NCBI RefSeq assembly: GCF_007830455.1
Contig: NZ_VLLB01000009.1
Span: 140,732 to 204,731, forward strand
Length of the DNA: 64,000 nt
Direction of reading: 5' to 3'
Origin: Pseudoduganella lurida
GTDB lineage: Bacteria; Pseudomonadota; Gammaproteobacteria; Burkholderiales; Burkholderiaceae_D
Below are positions 48,496 through 56,514 of the stretch, piece by piece. How positions within the stretch are numbered: the stretch's first letter is position 1; every line of letters starts with the position of its first letter. Below the pieces are notes generated by a model, which did not search any database, was not told where the DNA came from, and was given only the letters and a program-made list of their open reading frames with translations. Made by a program: the position numbers and the translations under genes.

Positions 48496-49881
48496 ATGAA
48501 TGCCCCATCCGACCCGCAAGTCGATTCCCTCCGCATCCCGCCGCACTCGATCGAAGCCGAGCAATCGGTGATCGGCGGCCTGCTGCGCGATAACGCCGCG
48601 TGGGACCGGATTGCCGACTTCATGCACGCCGAAGACTTCTACCGCTACGATCACCGCATCATCTTCGAACAGATGATCCGGCTGATCAACGGCGGCAAGC
48701 CGGCGGACGTGATCACCGTCTTCGAGGCCCTGTCGATGCTGGGCAAGGCGGACGAGGTGGGGGGGCTGCAGTACCTGAACGCCATGGCGCAAAACACGCC
48801 ATCGGCCGCGAACATCCGCCGCTATGCCGAGATCGTGCGCGATCGCGGCGTGCTGCGCAAGCTGATCACGGTCGCCGACGAGATCTCCGGCAATGCCTTC
48901 AGCCCGCAGGGCAAGGAAGTCAAGCAGATGCTGGACGAGGCCGAGTCGAAGATCTTCGCCATCGCCGAGCAGGGCTCGCGTGGCGCGGCCGGCTGGCTGG
49001 CCGTGCAGCCGCTGCTGACCCAGGTGGTCGAACGCATCGACGAGCTGTACAGCCGCGACAGCGGCAGCGAGATCACCGGCGTGCCGACCGGCTTCGCCGA
49101 CTTGGACAAGATGACGTCCGGCCTGCAGCCGGGCGACCTGGTGATCGTGGCCGGCCGTCCGTCGATGGGCAAGACGGCGTTTTCCGTCAACATCGGCGAA
49201 AACGTCGCCATCGAGGCGGGCCTGCCCGTCGCCGTGTTCTCGATGGAGATGGGCGGCGCCCAGCTGGCCATGCGTATGCTCGGCTCCGTCGGCCAGCTGG
49301 ACCAGCACCGCCTGCGCACCGGCAAGCTGAACGACGAAGACTGGCCGCGGCTCACGCACGCGATCCAGAAAATGAACGAGGCGCAGCTGTACATCGACGA
49401 GACGCCGGCCCTCAACCCCATCGAGATGCGGGCGCGCGCGCGCCGCTTGGCGCGCCAGTGTGGCAAGCTGGGCCTGATCATCGTCGACTACCTGCAGCTG
49501 ATGCAGGGTTCCCAGCCGGGCGACAACCGCGCCGCCGAGATTTCCGAGATCTCGCGTTCGCTGAAGGGCCTGGCAAAGGAACTGCATTGCCCGGTCATCG
49601 CGCTGTCGCAGCTGAACCGCTCGCTGGAACAGCGGCCCAACAAGCGTCCCGTGATGTCCGACCTGCGCGAATCCGGCGCTATCGAGCAGGATGCGGACGT
49701 GATCATCTTCCTGTACCGCGACGAGGTGTACAACCCCGATTCGCCGGACAAGGGCACCGCCGAGATCATCATCGGCAAGCAGCGTAACGGCCCGATCGGT
49801 GCCATCCGTCTCACGTGGATCGGCATGTACACCAAGTTCGGCAACTACACCGGCAACCTGTCCGTCTACCAGGGCGACTAA
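48496..49881 (+). CDS. dnaB: Replicative DNA helicase DnaB
   Basis: DnaB is the hexameric 5'-3' helicase of the replication fork. The 461-residue protein has the N-terminal domain PPHSIEAEQSVIGGLL, the linker helix region and a RecA-like core. The core carries Walker A (GRPSMGKT), GLIIVDYLQLM (Walker B), ALSQLNRSLEQR and SDLRESGAIEQDAD. MNAPSDPQ at 48496 resembles the family start; ATG 48487, three codons earlier, is possible and overlaps the TATAAT. No clear Shine-Dalgarno precedes either. It is followed by the DUF47-Pit pair. Confidence 0.96.
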   Translation: MNAPSDPQVDSLRIPPHSIEAEQSVIGGLLRDNAAWDRIADFMHAEDFYRYDHRIIFEQMIRLINGGKPADVITVFEALSMLGKADEVGGLQYLNAMAQNTPSAANIRRYAEIVRDRGVLRKLITVADEISGNAFSPQGKEVKQMLDEAESKIFAIAEQGSRGAAGWLAVQPLLTQVVERIDELYSRDSGSEITGVPTGFADLDKMTSGLQPGDLVIVAGRPSMGKTAFSVNIGENVAIEAGLPVAVFSMEMGGAQLAMRMLGSVGQLDQHRLRTGKLNDEDWPRLTHAIQKMNEAQLYIDETPALNPIEMRARARRLARQCGKLGLIIVDYLQLMQGSQPGDNRAAEISEISRSLKGLAKELHCPVIALSQLNRSLEQRPNKRPVMSDLRESGAIEQDADVIIFLYRDEVYNPDSPDKGTAEIIIGKQRNGPIGAIRLTWIGMYTKFGNYTGNLSVYQGD

Positions 49882-49956
49882 GACCGGCCGGGACCGCATT
49901 AACAGCGGGCCATCCCATGGCCCGGCAGCACAACGAATCAATCAACGGAGAATAAA

Positions 49957-50583
49957 ATGTTTGGACGCCTGATGCCCACCGAGGGCAAGTTCTTTGACCT
50001 GTTCAATCAGCACGCGGAGCTGTGCGTCAAGGGCGCGAAGGAAATGCTCGCCCTGATGACCAATTTCGACGACCTGGAAAACCGCGTCCACGCGATTGAA
50101 AGCATCGAGAAGCAGGCCGACAAGATCACCTACACCACGGTGGACCTGCTGCACAAGACTTTCATCACGCCGATCGACCGCGACGACATCCACAAGCTGA
50201 TCACCAAGATGGACGACATCCTGGACATGATGGAAGACGCCGGCCAGACCGTGTCGCTGTACGACCTGCACGCCGTCACGCCGGAAGCGAAGCGCCTGGC
50301 CGAGCTGGTGCTGGCCTGCTGCGAGAAGGTGCGCGATGCCGTGGCCCTGCTGGCCAACATGGACAATGCCCGCGAAATCGTCGGCATCTGCGAAGAGATC
50401 GACCGCCTGGAATCGGATGCGGACCACGTGATGCGCGCCGCCATGTCGAAGCTGTTCCGCGACGAGCCGGACGTGCGCAACCTGATCAAGATGAAGGCGA
50501 TCTACGAGATCCTGGAGACCGTGACCGACCGTTGCGAGGACGTGGCCAATATCATCGAAGGCATCATCGTCGAGAACGCGTAA
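49957..50583 (+). CDS. DUF47/PhoU-like protein, accessory to the Pit transporter
   Basis: This 208-residue all-helical PhoU-related protein begins MFGRLMPTEGKFFDLFNQHAEL. It contains repeated acidic E/D-xxx-D helices (ESIEKQADKIT, DRDDIHKLITKMDDILDMMEDA, EIDRLESDADHVM) that bind metals in PhoU-like folds. It lies 24 bp upstream of the phosphate transporter gene; this pairing is widespread and suggests control of phosphate uptake at the membrane. No pho box was identified upstream. Confidence 0.9.
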   Translation: MFGRLMPTEGKFFDLFNQHAELCVKGAKEMLALMTNFDDLENRVHAIESIEKQADKITYTTVDLLHKTFITPIDRDDIHKLITKMDDILDMMEDAGQTVSLYDLHAVTPEAKRLAELVLACCEKVRDAVALLANMDNAREIVGICEEIDRLESDADHVMRAAMSKLFRDEPDVRNLIKMKAIYEILETVTDRCEDVANIIEGIIVENA

Positions 50584-50607
50584 GCCAGGCACAGCAGACA
50601 TTCATCC

Positions 50608-51618
50608 ATGCAAACCCTCCAAATCAGCATCTACGCGCTGGCGGCACTGATCTTCCTGGCCCTGATTTTCGACTTCATGAACGGCTTCCACGATGCCGCG
50701 AACGCCATCGCGACCGTCGTGTCGACCGGCGTGCTGAAGCCGCAGACGGCCGTGGCGATGGCAGCGTTCTTCAACTTCATCGCGGTCTTCGTGGTCGGCC
50801 TGAAGGTGGCCACCACCATCGGCAAGGGCACCATCGATCCGTCGGTGGTCGACCATTACGTGATCTTCGGGGCGCTGGTCGGCGCCATCGTCTGGAACCT
50901 GATCACCTGGTACTACGGCATTCCCTCGTCCTCGTCGCACGCGCTGATCGGCGGCCTGGTGGGCGCCGCGGTGGCCAAGGCGGGCACCGGCGCGCTGATC
51001 GCCGGTGGCCTGATCAAGACCGTCGTGTTCATCGTCATCGCACCGCTGCTGGGCTTCGTGCTCGGTTCCGTCATCATGCTGATCGTCTCGTGGGTGTTCG
51101 TGAAGTCCACGCCCCGCAAGATCGACGGCTGGTTCCGCCGCCTGCAGCTCGTATCGGCCGCCAGCTACAGCCTGGGCCACGGCGGCAACGACGCGCAGAA
51201 GACCATGGGCATCATCTGGATGCTGCTGATCGCCTCGAACCACGTGGCACCGACCGATGCGGCGCCGCCGACCTGGGTGATCGTCTCGTGCTACGCGGCG
51301 ATCTCCTTCGGCACGCTGTTCGGCGGCTGGCGCATCGTCAAGACGATGGGGCAGAAGATCACCAAGCTCAAACCCGTCGGCGGCTTCTGCGCCGAGACGG
51401 GCGGCGCGATCACCTTGCTGATGGCATCGTTCTGGGGCGTGCCCGTCTCCACCACGCACACCATCACCGGCGCCATCGTCGGCGTGGGCTCGTCGCACCG
51501 CCTGTCGGCCGTGCGCTGGGGCGTGGCCGGCAACATCGTGTGGGCCTGGATCTTCACGATCCCCGCCTCCGCGTTCGTCGCCGCCATCGGCTGGTGGATC
51601 GGCACGCACATCATGTAA
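50608..51618 (+). CDS. pit: Inorganic phosphate transporter, Pit family
   Basis: Pit proteins import metal-phosphate with protons at low affinity. The 336-residue protein has about ten hydrophobic helices and both copies of the family signature: FDFMNGFHDAANAIAT near the N-terminus and SYSLGHGGNDAQKTMG in the second half. Repeated SSSHALIGGLVGA and STTHTITGAIVGVGSS motifs occur before each half ends. It is cotranscribed with the DUF47 gene and followed by a terminator. Confidence 0.95.
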   Translation: MQTLQISIYALAALIFLALIFDFMNGFHDAANAIATVVSTGVLKPQTAVAMAAFFNFIAVFVVGLKVATTIGKGTIDPSVVDHYVIFGALVGAIVWNLITWYYGIPSSSSHALIGGLVGAAVAKAGTGALIAGGLIKTVVFIVIAPLLGFVLGSVIMLIVSWVFVKSTPRKIDGWFRRLQLVSAASYSLGHGGNDAQKTMGIIWMLLIASNHVAPTDAAPPTWVIVSCYAAISFGTLFGGWRIVKTMGQKITKLKPVGGFCAETGGAITLLMASFWGVPVSTTHTITGAIVGVGSSHRLSAVRWGVAGNIVWAWIFTIPASAFVAAIGWWIGTHIM

Positions 51619-51637
51619 GGCTTGCGCCTTGCCAGCA

Positions 51638-51661
51638 AAGGGCGCCTTGGCGCCCTTTTTT
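51638..51661 (+). terminator. Intrinsic terminator after pit
   Basis: AAAGGGCGCC and GGCGCCCTTTTTT form a perfect stem with a two-base loop, about 20 bp after the stop codon. Confidence 0.88.
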
Positions 51662-51670
51662 ATTGTCCAG

Positions 51671-51763
51671 CTCGTGTCACACGGGGTCAGGCACCGTGAC
51701 ACGAGCTCAGCAGCTTCCAGAGCTGTTCAGCTCGCGTCCTGGTGCCTGGCACCCTGACACGAG
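51671..51763. repeat. Two family A-like palindromes downstream of pit, one hybrid
   Basis: 51671-51705 has CTCGTGTCAC and GTGACACGAG arms, but its core is ACGGGGTCAGGCACC, mixing a family B left half with a family A right half. 51731-51763 is a family A copy with the left arm changed to GCGTC. Confidence 0.85.
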
Positions 51764-51822
51764 CTCGGCCGTGCGCAGCAGCGGCGCCGGAAGGAAAATT
51801 TCAGCTGCGCTACAATGTGACG

Positions 51823-52803
51823 ATGTCTGCTGCCCTGAGTTCACTTTCCCGCTTCAAACCCGACAGTTTCACGCTGGCCCTGCTCACCACCGTCGCGATC
51901 GCTTCCGTGCTGCCGTGCAGCGGCGGAGTGGCGGTGGCGTTCGGCAACGTCACCACGGTGGCCATCGGCCTGCTGTTCTTCCTGCACGGCGCCAAGCTGT
52001 CGCGCGAGGCGATCGTGGCGGGCATGACGCACTGGCGCCTGCACCTGCTGGTACTGTGCTGTACCTTCGTGCTGTTTCCCATCCTCGGGCTGCTGTTCAA
52101 GCCGATCGCGCTGACGGTGCTCACGCCCGAGCTGTACATCGGCCTGCTGTTCCTGTGCATGCTGCCGTCCACCGTGCAGTCGTCGATCGCGCTGACGGCG
52201 ATGGGCCGCGGCAATGTGCCGGCCGCCGTGTGCAGCGCCTCGGCCTCGAACTTCCTCGGCATCTTCATCACGCCGCTGCTGGTCAGCGCCTTCGTGATCC
52301 AGGGCCATGCCGCGCGCGATCCGATGGCGGCGGTGCTGTCGATCGTGCTGCAGCTGCTGGTGCCGTTCATTGCCGGCCAGCTGCTGCGCCGCTGGATCGG
52401 CAACTGGGTGGACCGCCACAAGCCGATGCTGAAATATGTCGACCAGGGTTCGATCCTGCTGGTGGTGTACACGGCGTTCTCGGAGGCGGTGACGGAAGGG
52501 CTGTGGCACAAGCTGTCCGCCACCTTGCTGGTGACGCTGGTGGTGGTGTGCGCCGTGCTGCTGGCGATCGTGCTGGCGCTGTCGCTGTACACCAGCCGCA
52601 AGCTGGGTTTCTCGCGCGAGGACGAGGTGACGATCGTGTTCTGCGGCTCGAAGAAAAGCCTGGCCTCCGGCGTGCCGATGGCGAAGGTGCTGTTTGCCTC
52701 GTCGTCGCTGGGCATGATCATCCTGCCCGTGATGCTGTTCCACCAGATCCAGCTGATGGTGTGCGCCGTGCTGGCGCAGAAGTTCGCCCGGCGCGAAGGC
52801 TGA
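51823..52803 (+). CDS. Bile acid:sodium symporter-like (SBF-like) membrane transporter
   Basis: The 326-residue protein has about ten hydrophobic helices and resembles the SBF-like/YfeH branch of the BASS superfamily. Visible features are FFLHGAKLSREAI, LLFLCMLPSTVQSSIALTAMGRGNVPAAVCSASASNFLG (a crossed helix break) and FCGSKKSLASGVPMAKVLF in the second half. Its substrate is unknown. ATG 51823 was chosen because a TACAAT -10-like hexamer lies at 51811; the upstream frame reads through a repeat. It ends three bases before the convergent gene at 52807. Confidence 0.85.
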   Translation: MSAALSSLSRFKPDSFTLALLTTVAIASVLPCSGGVAVAFGNVTTVAIGLLFFLHGAKLSREAIVAGMTHWRLHLLVLCCTFVLFPILGLLFKPIALTVLTPELYIGLLFLCMLPSTVQSSIALTAMGRGNVPAAVCSASASNFLGIFITPLLVSAFVIQGHAARDPMAAVLSIVLQLLVPFIAGQLLRRWIGNWVDRHKPMLKYVDQGSILLVVYTAFSEAVTEGLWHKLSATLLVTLVVVCAVLLAIVLALSLYTSRKLGFSREDEVTIVFCGSKKSLASGVPMAKVLFASSSLGMIILPVMLFHQIQLMVCAVLAQKFARREG

Positions 52804-52806
52804 CCG

Positions 52807-53199
52807 TCAGTCCGGCGCGGGCGCGTCGACCAGCGTGGCGGCGCGCAGGGCGCGGATGCGGCGGTCGACGAAATAGCCGCCCGCTTCCACATATTGCAGA
52901 TACACGCGCCCGCATTTGCGGCAGCGCGCCACCTCCGCGCGGTTGTACGGATACCAGCCCAGCGCCACTGGCGCGTCGGCGCTGTCGTAGCGCGTGCCGG
53001 CCGGATGGTATTCGGCGAACGTGGTGTCCGCGTAGGCATCTACGACGAGCGTGCCGATGGCCGCCAGCTGCTGCGGATCGAGCGTGGCCGGGTAGCTGAT
53101 CCAGCCCTCGGCCGGCGTCGCCACGCAGTCGCAGCTGGCCGTCACGGCCTCCGATTGTGCGGCCAGCTTGGCCAGTTCGTCGCGTGTCATCGTCTCCAT
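52807..53199 (-). CDS. Hypothetical protein with a CxxC motif
   Basis: This 130-residue soluble protein was not recognised. It contains WISYPATLDPQQLAAIGTLVVDAY in the first half and GWYPYNRAEVARCRKCGRVYLQYVEAGGYFVDRRIR in the second; CRKC and an earlier CDC could bind a metal. ATG 53199 (METMTRDEL) was preferred. GTG 53259 would start inside the palindromes of the neighbouring regulator. It is transcribed divergently from the XRE-cupin gene. Confidence 0.65.
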   Translation of the reverse strand: METMTRDELAKLAAQSEAVTASCDCVATPAEGWISYPATLDPQQLAAIGTLVVDAYADTTFAEYHPAGTRYDSADAPVALGWYPYNRAEVARCRKCGRVYLQYVEAGGYFVDRRIRALRAATLVDAPAPD

Positions 53200-53235
53200 C
53201 GCGCCATTGTAGCGCGCCAGCCACTTGCGTTTATT

Positions 53236-53268
53236 CTCAATATTGAGATAAATTCCCACATATGGGAA
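53236..53268. promoter_or_regulatory. Twin palindromes between the XRE-cupin gene and its divergent neighbour
   Basis: CTCAATATTGAG (53236-53247) is a perfect 12-bp palindrome, and TTCCCACATATGGGAA (53253-53268) has perfect 6-bp arms. The second overlaps the XRE ATG. Both are likely operators for autoregulation (inference). Confidence 0.5.
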
Positions 53269-53831
53269 ATGACAACGACAACTTCGAAGCCCGGCTGATC
53301 GCCCGCCTGGCCGCGCTGCGCGAGCAGCACGGCTGGTCGCTCGACGAGTTGGCCACGCGCAGCAGCATCAGCCGCGCCACGCTGTCGCGCCTGGAGCGCG
53401 GCGAAACCAGTCCCACGGCGTCCTTGCTCGGCAAGCTGTGCGCGGCGTACGGCCTGCCGATGTCGCGCCTGATCGCCGCAGTGGAGGAGGGCGGCGCCCA
53501 GCTGGTCAGGGCGGCCGAGCAGCCCGTGTGGACCGATCCGCACAGCGGTTTCACGCGGCGCATGGTGTCGCCGCCGGCCAAGGGCCTGCGTGCGGAACTG
53601 ATCGAGGGGCGCCTGCCGGCCGGCGCCGCGATCGACTACGAACAGCCGTCGCTGCCCGGCCTGGAGCAGCACCTGTGGATGCTGGACGGCCTGCTCGACT
53701 ACACGCTGGACGGCACCGTCTACCGCCTGCAGGCCGGCGACTGCCTGCGCTTCCGGCTGTACGGCGCCACGCGCTTCGCCTGCCCGGGTCCGGCCGGGGC
53801 CCACTACCTGATCGCCATCTGCGAACCATGA
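53262..53831 (+). CDS. XRE-family regulator with C-terminal cupin domain
   Basis: This 189-residue protein has an N-terminal HTH_3 domain (LAALREQHGWSLDELATRSSISRATLSRLERGETSPT) and a C-terminal cupin beta-barrel (GLRAELIEGRLPAGAAIDYEQ ... LDGTVYRLQAGDCLRFRLYG). Such XRE-cupin regulators usually sense a small metabolite and control a neighbouring enzyme or transporter. The stop TGA overlaps the ATG of the GNAT gene, so that gene is the probable partner. Confidence 0.9.
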   Translation: MGNDNDNFEARLIARLAALREQHGWSLDELATRSSISRATLSRLERGETSPTASLLGKLCAAYGLPMSRLIAAVEEGGAQLVRAAEQPVWTDPHSGFTRRMVSPPAKGLRAELIEGRLPAGAAIDYEQPSLPGLEQHLWMLDGLLDYTLDGTVYRLQAGDCLRFRLYGATRFACPGPAGAHYLIAICEP

Positions 53832-54796
53832 TTACCATCGACGAACTGGATGGCGACGGCGTGCGCGCCGTCGCGGACGACCTGGCCCGCGTGCTGCACG
53901 ACTGCGTCGCCCACGGTGCCAGCGTCGGCTTCCTGCCGCCGTTCGGCCACGCCGAGGCGCACCGTTTCTGGATCGATGTGGCGCGCCAGGTCGACAGCGG
54001 CGCGCGCACCTTGTTCGTGGCCCGCGATACCGACGGCATCGTCTGTGGCACCGTGCAGCTGGCCCTGGCCACGCCGGCCAACGGCGTCCACCGCGCGGAA
54101 GTGAACAAGATGCTGGTGCATTCCGCCGCGCGCCGGCGCGGCATCGGGCGACTGCTGCTCGATGCGGCCGAAGCCCGCGCCCGCGCACTGGGCCGCACGC
54201 TGCTGGTGCTCGACACGTGGACCGGCAGCGGCGCGCAGCACCTGTATGCGCAGCAGGGTTTCCGCCCCTGCGGCGACATCCCGCAGTTCGCCCGGCTCGA
54301 CGACGGCACGCTGGGCGCCACCACGGTGATGGCGAAGATCCTGGGCCCGGCGCTGCAGGTGCACGCCGAAGATCCCGGCTCGCCCGATGCCGAGATGCTG
54401 TTGGCCGAGCTGTCCGCCATCCTGCACGGCATCACGGGCGACTCCGGTGCCGCCTCGTTCGACGTGGCGTCGCTGCGTGGGTCGGGCGGCGTGTTCCTCG
54501 TCGCCCGCGATGGCGCGGGGCGGGCGGTGGGCTGCGGCGCGCTGCGGCCGCTGGAAGAGGGCGTTGCGGAAGTCAAGCGCATGTATGCACGGCCCGGCAG
54601 CGGTGCCGGTGCGGTCCTGCTGGCGCAGCTGGAAGCGCATGGCGCGCTGCTGGGCTATCGCGCCCTGTGGCTGGAAACGCGCAAGGTCAACACGCGCGCC
54701 GTACGCTTCTACGACACGCACGGCTACCTGAGCATCCCGAACTACGGCCGCTATATCGGCAACGACGCCGCCTTGTGCTTCGGCCGGCGCCTGTAG
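53828..54796 (+). CDS. Fused double GNAT acetyltransferase
   Basis: The 322-residue protein consists of two GNAT domains. The first (about 1-165) has VNKMLVHSAARRRGIGRLLLDAAEARA, the acetyl-CoA pyrophosphate loop R-R-G-I-G, and LYAQQGF. The second (about 180-322) has VAEVKRMYARPGSGAGAVLLAQLEAHG, with a degenerate P-loop, and TRAVRFYDTHGY. The substrate is unknown. It is translationally coupled to the XRE-cupin gene; the pair may acetylate and sense one metabolite, such as an amine or amino acid (inference). Confidence 0.88.
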   Translation: MITIDELDGDGVRAVADDLARVLHDCVAHGASVGFLPPFGHAEAHRFWIDVARQVDSGARTLFVARDTDGIVCGTVQLALATPANGVHRAEVNKMLVHSAARRRGIGRLLLDAAEARARALGRTLLVLDTWTGSGAQHLYAQQGFRPCGDIPQFARLDDGTLGATTVMAKILGPALQVHAEDPGSPDAEMLLAELSAILHGITGDSGAASFDVASLRGSGGVFLVARDGAGRAVGCGALRPLEEGVAEVKRMYARPGSGAGAVLLAQLEAHGALLGYRALWLETRKVNTRAVRFYDTHGYLSIPNYGRYIGNDAALCFGRRL

Positions 54797-54797
54797 C

Positions 54798-54954
54798 TCA
54801 CGGCGCCGCGTGGCAGCAGACGCACAGCTTGTTGCCGTCACGGGCGGCTGTCGTCGCGAAAGCGCAGCGGCTGGCCCAGCGTGTCCATCAGCGCCGCATA
54901 GAAGCCGAACGCGCGCGGGAAATCGCCCACGCCGATGAAGATATGCGACAGCAT
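54798..54954 (-). pseudogene. VOC-family (glyoxalase-like) gene with internal deletion
   Basis: The minus strand from ATG 54954 encodes MLSHIFIGVGDFPRAFGFY..., the N-terminal strand-helix of a vicinal-oxygen-chelate protein, and stops at 54838 after 38 codons. Shifting frame at that point gives RDGNKLCVCCHAAP and a stop at 54798, which is the C-terminal end of the same family (DGNKLC motif). About 70-80 central codons are missing. The start is two bases after the stop of the upstream membrane-protein gene, so it was probably the last gene of that operon. Confidence 0.75.
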
Positions 54955-54956
54955 CG

Positions 54957-55409
54957 TCAGGCCCGCCGGCCTGAGGTCTTACGGGCCGGCCGCAGCGCCG
55001 CGATGGCCTGCATCACCTCGAACGAGCGCCAGGCCATCGCCACGCCGGCGGCCAGGAACACCAGCGCGAACACGGGCAGGTAGGCACCGCCGATCTGGGC
55101 GGCCAGCCACAGCGCCACCGTCAGCACGGCGATCGTCACGCACAGCCGCGTGGCCCAGCCCTCGTGGCCTTCCACGCGCGTGCTCAGGTTGCGGTGCGCC
55201 TGCGCCGCGAACACCTTGCCGCGCTGCCGGCCGGCCACCAGCATCTCGTGGCCCTCGGCGATCACCACCGGGTCGGTGGAGACGATCTTCACCAGCCGGC
55301 CATCCAGGCGGAACACGGCCGCGTGCACGGTGCTGGTGCCCGTCTTCGGGTTGTACGACACGGTCTTGCCGCGCCGGAGTTCCGTCACGGTGCCGGTCAG
55401 TTTTTCCAT
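54957..55409 (-). CDS. Small membrane protein of unknown function
   Basis: The 150-residue protein has a soluble N-terminal part with a beta-rich OB/PH-like pattern (TGTVTELRRGKTVSYNPKTG ... RLDGRLVKIVSTDPVVIAEGHEML). Two adjacent transmembrane helices follow (about 95-135, VTIAVLTVALWLAAQIGGAYLPVFALVFLAAGVAMAW) with a basic C-terminus. It was not recognised as a known family. It overlaps the upstream MBL gene by 13 bp and is followed directly by the deleted VOC gene. Confidence 0.65.
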   Translation of the reverse strand: MEKLTGTVTELRRGKTVSYNPKTGTSTVHAAVFRLDGRLVKIVSTDPVVIAEGHEMLVAGRQRGKVFAAQAHRNLSTRVEGHEGWATRLCVTIAVLTVALWLAAQIGGAYLPVFALVFLAAGVAMAWRSFEVMQAIAALRPARKTSGRRA

Positions 55410-56314
55410 GGATGCTCCCCCAGCTCGACTTCCATGCCTTCATACGCGAGGAACACCTGCAGGTGTTCCGGCAACTGCCCGGCATGGCGCGCCATCGCTT
55501 CCGCGAACACGGCTTCCAGCTCGTCGTCGCTGCGCGTGGGTTCGTGGTGGGTGCAGTACAGCTGCCGTGCGCCGGTGCGCATGGCCATTGCCAGCGCGCT
55601 GTCGAACGTGCCGTGGCCCCAGCCCCGCTTGGACGGATACTCGTCGCGCGTGTAGGAACAGTCGACTATCAGCGCATCCACGCCACGCGCCAGCTCGTCG
55701 ATGGCCGTGGTGCGCTGTGCCACGTGCGCGGCAAACGCGGCATGTTCCGGATGCTCCGCCGGGTACAGGTTGTACAGCGGCTCGTGGTCGCCCGTGAAGA
55801 ACAGCGACTTGCCCTGGCAGTCGATGCGGTAGCCCAGGTCCGTCACCGGGTGGCCCATCACCACGTTGCGCACGACCGCATCGCCGACCGGGAAGGCCTC
55901 GCCCACCTGCAGGGTGCGGTACTCGACCGTTGCGCCCAGCTGCGTTTCGCTGACGGGGAAATAGCTGTTCTGCAGCTGCACGCTCATCACGTGCTCGATG
56001 CCGTTGCCGGTGTCCGGATCCGTCACGCCATGCAGGCGCACCCGGCTGTCCTTCAGGAACAGCGGCGTGAAGAAGGGCAGGCCGTGGATATGGTCCCAGT
56101 GGCTGTGCGTGATGAAGATGTGGGCGACGATGGGCCGCACGCCGGATGCCACCAGTGCCTGCGCAAGGCAGAACACGCCGGTGCCGCCATCGAGCACGAT
56201 CAGCGTGCCGTCGTCGCTGCGCACCTCGATGCAGGTGGTGTTCCCGCCATAGCGCACCGTGCGCGGACCCGGCGACGGGATCGACCCGCGCACGCCCCAG
56301 AATTTGAATTTCAT
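55397..56314 (-). CDS. MBL-fold metallo-hydrolase (phosphodiesterase/RNase Z-like)
   Basis: The 305-residue protein begins MKFKFWGVRGSIPSPGP and has the motif THSHWDHIHGLPF (HxHxDH), a second metal site in FFTGDHEP, an Asp in LIVDCSYTRDEY and YCTHHEPTRSDDEL at the end. This resembles bacterial cyclic-nucleotide phosphodiesterase-like and RNase Z-like MBL proteins. It is encoded divergently from the CHASE2 nucleotide cyclase gene, so a role in cyclic-nucleotide turnover is possible but unproven. ATG 56314 fits the family start. Confidence 0.85.
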   Translation of the reverse strand: MKFKFWGVRGSIPSPGPRTVRYGGNTTCIEVRSDDGTLIVLDGGTGVFCLAQALVASGVRPIVAHIFITHSHWDHIHGLPFFTPLFLKDSRVRLHGVTDPDTGNGIEHVMSVQLQNSYFPVSETQLGATVEYRTLQVGEAFPVGDAVVRNVVMGHPVTDLGYRIDCQGKSLFFTGDHEPLYNLYPAEHPEHAAFAAHVAQRTTAIDELARGVDALIVDCSYTRDEYPSKRGWGHGTFDSALAMAMRTGARQLYCTHHEPTRSDDELEAVFAEAMARHAGQLPEHLQVFLAYEGMEVELGEHPWKN

Positions 56315-56514
56315 CCCTGCCCATCCTCCTGCCGCCATCCGGTCCATGCCAGGCCTGTTGCATCCGGCACCCGGCAGCGATCCGGCGATGATAGCGGTTT
56401 TTTGGCACTTTCCACACGGGAAGTTGCAACTTTGCCGCCCAACTATGGCAAATCGGCACAGGGCATGGATTCCCTTGTACAGGAGAAAAGGCGGCCGCTA
56501 CACTTTGCTGCACC

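Noticed and set aside
53200..53259. GTG start for the minus-strand CxxC protein
   Set aside because: It would lie in the operator palindromes of the divergent regulator; METMTRDEL at 53199 is a simpler start.
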